A DNA stretch of 6,852 nucleotides from DASPTT01 sp035623275 (GTDB lineage Bacteria > Actinomycetota > Acidimicrobiia > Acidimicrobiales > UBA8190), in NCBI GenBank assembly GCA_035623275.1, contig DASPTT010000142.1, positions 1 to 6,852 on the forward strand. The letters run 5' to 3'. This document shows positions 4,830-6,852 of the stretch, in pieces. Under the pieces are notes generated by a model. That model saw only the letters and a list, made by a program, of their open reading frames with translations. It was not told the DNA's origin and did not search any database. The number at the start of each line of letters is the position of its first letter. Position 1 is the first letter of the stretch. A program made the position numbers and the translations under genes.

Positions 4830-4841
4830 AGTGGCGGCGTG
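4805..4841 (+). promoter_or_regulatory. Leaderless gcvT promoter inside a perfect inverted repeat
   Basis: TAGAGT (4827-4832) is a TAnnnT -10 hexamer 6 nt before the gcvT GTG (4839-4841). TCGACC (4805-4810), four of six matches to TTGACA, lies 16 bp upstream. There is no Shine-Dalgarno, as expected for a leaderless transcript. The hexamer is flanked by CGCCGCC (4820-4826) and GGCGGCG (4833-4839), a perfect 7-bp inverted repeat that reaches the first base of the start codon. The first three bases of the hexamer are the TAG stop of the preceding gene. Confidence 0.6.
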
Positions 4842-5978
4842 TCGCCCCCGGAGTCGGCCCCGCCCTCGCTCGCCGCGCCCCTCGGGCCGCTGGACGCGCC
4901 CGGCCCGGCGCGCTCGCCATTGGAGTCGGCACACGAGGCGCTGGGCGCCAAGCTGGTCGAGTTCGGGGGCTGGCGCATGCCGCTCGCCTATCCCTCGGGC
5001 ACCCTGGCGGAGCACCGGGCGTGTCGCGAGCACGCGGTGGCCTTCGACGTGAGCCACCTCGGGACCGTGCGTGTCGACGGGCCAGCCGCCTTCGACCTCC
5101 TCCAGCGCGCGCTGACCAACGACCTGGGCAAGATCGGCCCCGGGCGCGCCCAGTACACGCACCTCCTCGACGAAGAGGACGCGTCGGTCCTCGACGACAT
5201 CATCGTCTGGTGGGTCGACGACGAGCGCTTCGACGTCATGCCCAACGCTTCGAACACCGCCGGGGTTCGTCTCGCGATCGGCGGCGTGGACACCACGGCC
5301 GAGCGCGCCGTCGTCGCCGTCCAGGGGCCCGAGGCGCGCACCCGCCTGGCCGCCGTCTCCCCGGAGGCGGCGGGTGTCCCGCGCTTCGGGGTCACGCACT
5401 TCGCTTTCGCCGGCGAGCGCTGTCTGGCCGCGGGAACGGGCTACACGGGGGAGGACGGCGTCGAGTGTGCCGTGCCCGTGGCGGCCGCCCGGCGGTTCTG
5501 GGACGCCGTGCTGGACCAGGGGGTGGTCCCCGCCGGCCTGGGGGCGCGCGACACGCTGCGGCTCGAGGCGGGCCTGCCCCTCCACGGCCACGAGCTCGGC
5601 CCGGGGATCACGCCGTTGCAGGCAGGCCTCGGCTGGGTGGTGGGCTGGGGCAAGGGGCCCTTCCGGGGCCGCGCCCCGCTGGAGGCCGAGCGCGACCGGG
5701 GCCCGGCGCGCCGGCTGCGGGGGGTGGTCGTCGACGGCCGCCAACCGCCCCGCGAAGGCGCGACCGTCCTCGTCGGCGACCGACCGGTGGGCACGGTGAC
5801 GAGCGGCAACTTCTCCCCGGTGCTCGGCACCGGGATCGCCATGGCCTTCGTGGACGTCGCCGCCGAAGTCGACGACGGCGCCGCCGTCGCCCTCGACGTC
5901 CGGGGTCGGCGCCTCCACGGACGGGTCGTGCCGCTCCCGTTCGTGCGCCACGGCGAGCCGGCCGTCGGGGTGCGCTGA
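4839..5978 (+). CDS. gcvT: Glycine cleavage system T protein (aminomethyltransferase)
   Basis: GcvT takes the aminomethyl group from lipoylated GcvH and, with tetrahydrofolate, makes 5,10-methylene-THF and releases ammonia in the cytosol. The 379-aa product spans the whole family. It has the N-terminal core LGAKLVEFGGWRMPL (35-49), FDVSHLG (69-75) and TNDLGKIGPGRAQYTHLL (93-110). SVLDDIIVW (116-124) holds the conserved catalytic Asp at 119 or 120, equivalent to E. coli Asp101. Further on are VQGPEA (161-166), GYTGEDGVE (201-209) and GARDTLRLEAGLPLHG (235-250), then the C-terminal barrel with TSGNFSP (321-327). The first 27 or so residues are an extra Pro/Ala-rich extension; a TTG further in has no ribosome-binding site, so the GTG next to a leaderless -10 is preferred. 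The stop overlaps the gcvPA start by one base (TGATG). Confidence 0.95.
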   Translation: MSPPESAPPSLAAPLGPLDAPGPARSPLESAHEALGAKLVEFGGWRMPLAYPSGTLAEHRACREHAVAFDVSHLGTVRVDGPAAFDLLQRALTNDLGKIGPGRAQYTHLLDEEDASVLDDIIVWWVDDERFDVMPNASNTAGVRLAIGGVDTTAERAVVAVQGPEARTRLAAVSPEAAGVPRFGVTHFAFAGERCLAAGTGYTGEDGVECAVPVAAARRFWDAVLDQGVVPAGLGARDTLRLEAGLPLHGHELGPGITPLQAGLGWVVGWGKGPFRGRAPLEAERDRGPARRLRGVVVDGRQPPREGATVLVGDRPVGTVTSGNFSPVLGTGIAMAFVDVAAEVDDGAAVALDVRGRRLHGRVVPLPFVRHGEPAVGVR

Positions 5979-6852
5979 TGCCCGGCTACACGCCCCACAC
6001 CGACGAGGAGGTCGCGGCCATGCTGGCCTTCCTCGGCCTCGGATCGGTCGACGAGCTCTTCGCCGCCATTCCGGGCGCCCTGCGCCTGGCCGGTGGCCTC
6101 GACCTGCCCGAGGGGTTGCCCGAGCCCGACGTGCACGCCCGCATGGAGGAGCTCGCCGGCGCCAACCGGGCCTGTGGGCGCGACCTCGTGTGCTTCGCCG
6201 GCGGCGGCGCCTACGACCACGAGGTGCCCGCAGTCACCCGCGCCCTGGCGTCGCGCTCGGAATTCGTCACCTCCTACACGCCGTACCAGCCCGAGGTGGC
6301 CCAGGGCGTGCTCCAGGCCGTCTTCGAGTACCAGACGCTCGTGGCCCGCCTGAGCGGCGTCGCCGTCTCCAACGCCTCGCTCTACGACGGCGCCGCCGCG
6401 CTGGTGGAGGCGGTCAACCTGGCCACGGCCGCGTCCGGTCGCCAGGACGTCTGGCTCTCTGCCGGCGTCCACCCCTCGTGGCGGGACGTGCTGGCCACCT
6501 TCTCGCGGGGGACGGGGCATCGTCTTCGCGACGTCCCCCTGATGCACGGCGCGACGGACTGGGGCTCGCTCGCCGAGGACCGGGCGCCCGGCGCGGTGGT
6601 GGTCGCCTACCCGAACTACCTGGGGTGCCTCGAGGACCTGGCCGCGGTCCGGGCCATCTGCGACCGGACCGGCGCCCTGCTCGTCGTCGCCTTCGACCCC
6701 GTCTGCGCCGGCATCCTGCGCGCGCCTGGGGACTGGGGCGCGGACATCGTCGTGGGGGAGGGCCAGGTCCTGGGCATGCCCCTCGGCTTCGGCGGCCCGT
6801 ACCTCGGGCTCTTCTCCTGCACCCTCGAGCACGTCCGGCGCCTGCCCGGCCG
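5978..6852 (+). CDS. gcvPA: Glycine dehydrogenase (decarboxylating) subunit 1, partial
   Basis: The first 291 codons of the N-terminal P-protein subunit are present; the gene runs off the right edge. GcvPA pairs with GcvPB to form the PLP-dependent enzyme that decarboxylates glycine and loads the aminomethyl group onto GcvH. Family hallmarks are YTPHTDEEVAAML (4-16), FAGGGAYDHEVPA (73-85), FVTSYTPYQPEVAQG (96-110), FEYQTLVARLSG (116-127) and NASLYDGAAA (132-141). Later come AYPNYLG and GEGQVLGMPLGFGGPYLGLF near the right end. This is the split form of P protein, so gcvPB, which carries the PLP lysine, is expected directly downstream. From the family's usual length of about 440-450 aa, roughly two thirds is visible. 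The ATG shares one base with the gcvT stop, so the two are co-transcribed and coupled. Nothing in the visible part looks broken. Confidence 0.95.
   Translation, partial: MPGYTPHTDEEVAAMLAFLGLGSVDELFAAIPGALRLAGGLDLPEGLPEPDVHARMEELAGANRACGRDLVCFAGGGAYDHEVPAVTRALASRSEFVTSYTPYQPEVAQGVLQAVFEYQTLVARLSGVAVSNASLYDGAAALVEAVNLATAASGRQDVWLSAGVHPSWRDVLATFSRGTGHRLRDVPLMHGATDWGSLAEDRAPGAVVVAYPNYLGCLEDLAAVRAICDRTGALLVVAFDPVCAGILRAPGDWGADIVVGEGQVLGMPLGFGGPYLGLFSCTLEHVRRLPG

Noticed and set aside
4335..5951. Long minus-strand open frame antisense to gcvT (538 codons)
   Set aside because: It mirrors the codon structure of gcvT and adjoining genes in GC-rich DNA. Its product is low-complexity, with no recognisable domain, while the plus strand encodes clear GcvT.
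5441..6832. Long minus-strand open frame antisense to gcvT and gcvPA (463 codons)
   Set aside because: The opposite strand carries unmistakable GcvPA and GcvT motifs; the antisense product is Arg/Pro/Gly-rich without domains.
1..6852. Mobile element, prophage, CRISPR array, toxin-antitoxin or defence island
   Set aside because: No transposase, integrase, direct-repeat array or tRNA was seen; gene content and composition look like stable chromosomal backbone throughout.

Overview
The window is GC-rich bacterial chromosome. Actinobacteria-type genes dominate: DUF3817, a MhuD-like heme oxygenase, a ResR/Rv1830-like MerR regulator, and a GcvT followed by a split GcvPA. Coding is dense, GTG and TTG starts are frequent, and several start/stop codons overlap. 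Two genes have a TAnnnT -10 hexamer 6-8 nt before a GTG, the leaderless arrangement common in Actinobacteria. This fits an actinomycete, perhaps Acidimicrobiia-like; that placement is inference. I see no tRNA, rRNA, CRISPR array, insertion sequence or phage gene. It reads as an ordinary chromosomal backbone segment.

Left part (1-1956, minus strand): four co-oriented small membrane-protein genes in two pairs. The distal pair is a DUF3817 protein (246-683) coupled by ATGA to a two-helix membrane protein that runs off the left edge. The proximal pair is an exported, C-terminally anchored protein (1273-1956) and a two-helix protein with a Pro/Ala-rich tail (920-1258). I do not recognise either member of the proximal pair. 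A 236-base gap separates the pairs.

Centre (1957-3519): a divergent promoter region leads to a gamma-carbonic-anhydrase-like left-handed beta-helix protein (2083-2601, plus). It converges on, and overlaps by 47 bp, a minus-strand bicistron: a MhuD-like heme-degrading monooxygenase (3193-3519) coupled by GTGA to a DUF2889 protein (2555-3196). The third metal-ligand position of the carbonic-anhydrase-like protein carries Glu where the family normally has His.

Intergenic 3520-3939: 420 bases without a credible gene, lying between divergent mhuD-like and merR genes. It holds an 8+8 bp perfect dyad, an island of nested AT-containing palindromes, and the merR promoter with a 7+7 bp inverted repeat.

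Right part (3940-6852, plus): a MerR regulator, a coupled 123-aa protein with a degenerate PD-(D/E)XK-like signature, then gcvT and gcvPA of the glycine cleavage system. gcvT has its own probable leaderless promoter. Its -10 hexamer overlaps the stop codon of the preceding gene and forms the loop of a perfect 7-bp inverted repeat ending at the gcvT start. GcvT (T protein) and GcvP (P protein, here split so that GcvPB is expected downstream) act with GcvH and Lpd to break down glycine and charge tetrahydrofolate with one carbon. The MerR gene beside gcv genes recalls the mycobacterial gcvH-garA-Rv1828-Rv1830-gcvB neighbourhood. No wholly new system is evident. The most notable points are the gcvT start architecture, the altered carbonic anhydrase site, the nuclease-like gene beside the regulator, and the dyads in the divergent region.
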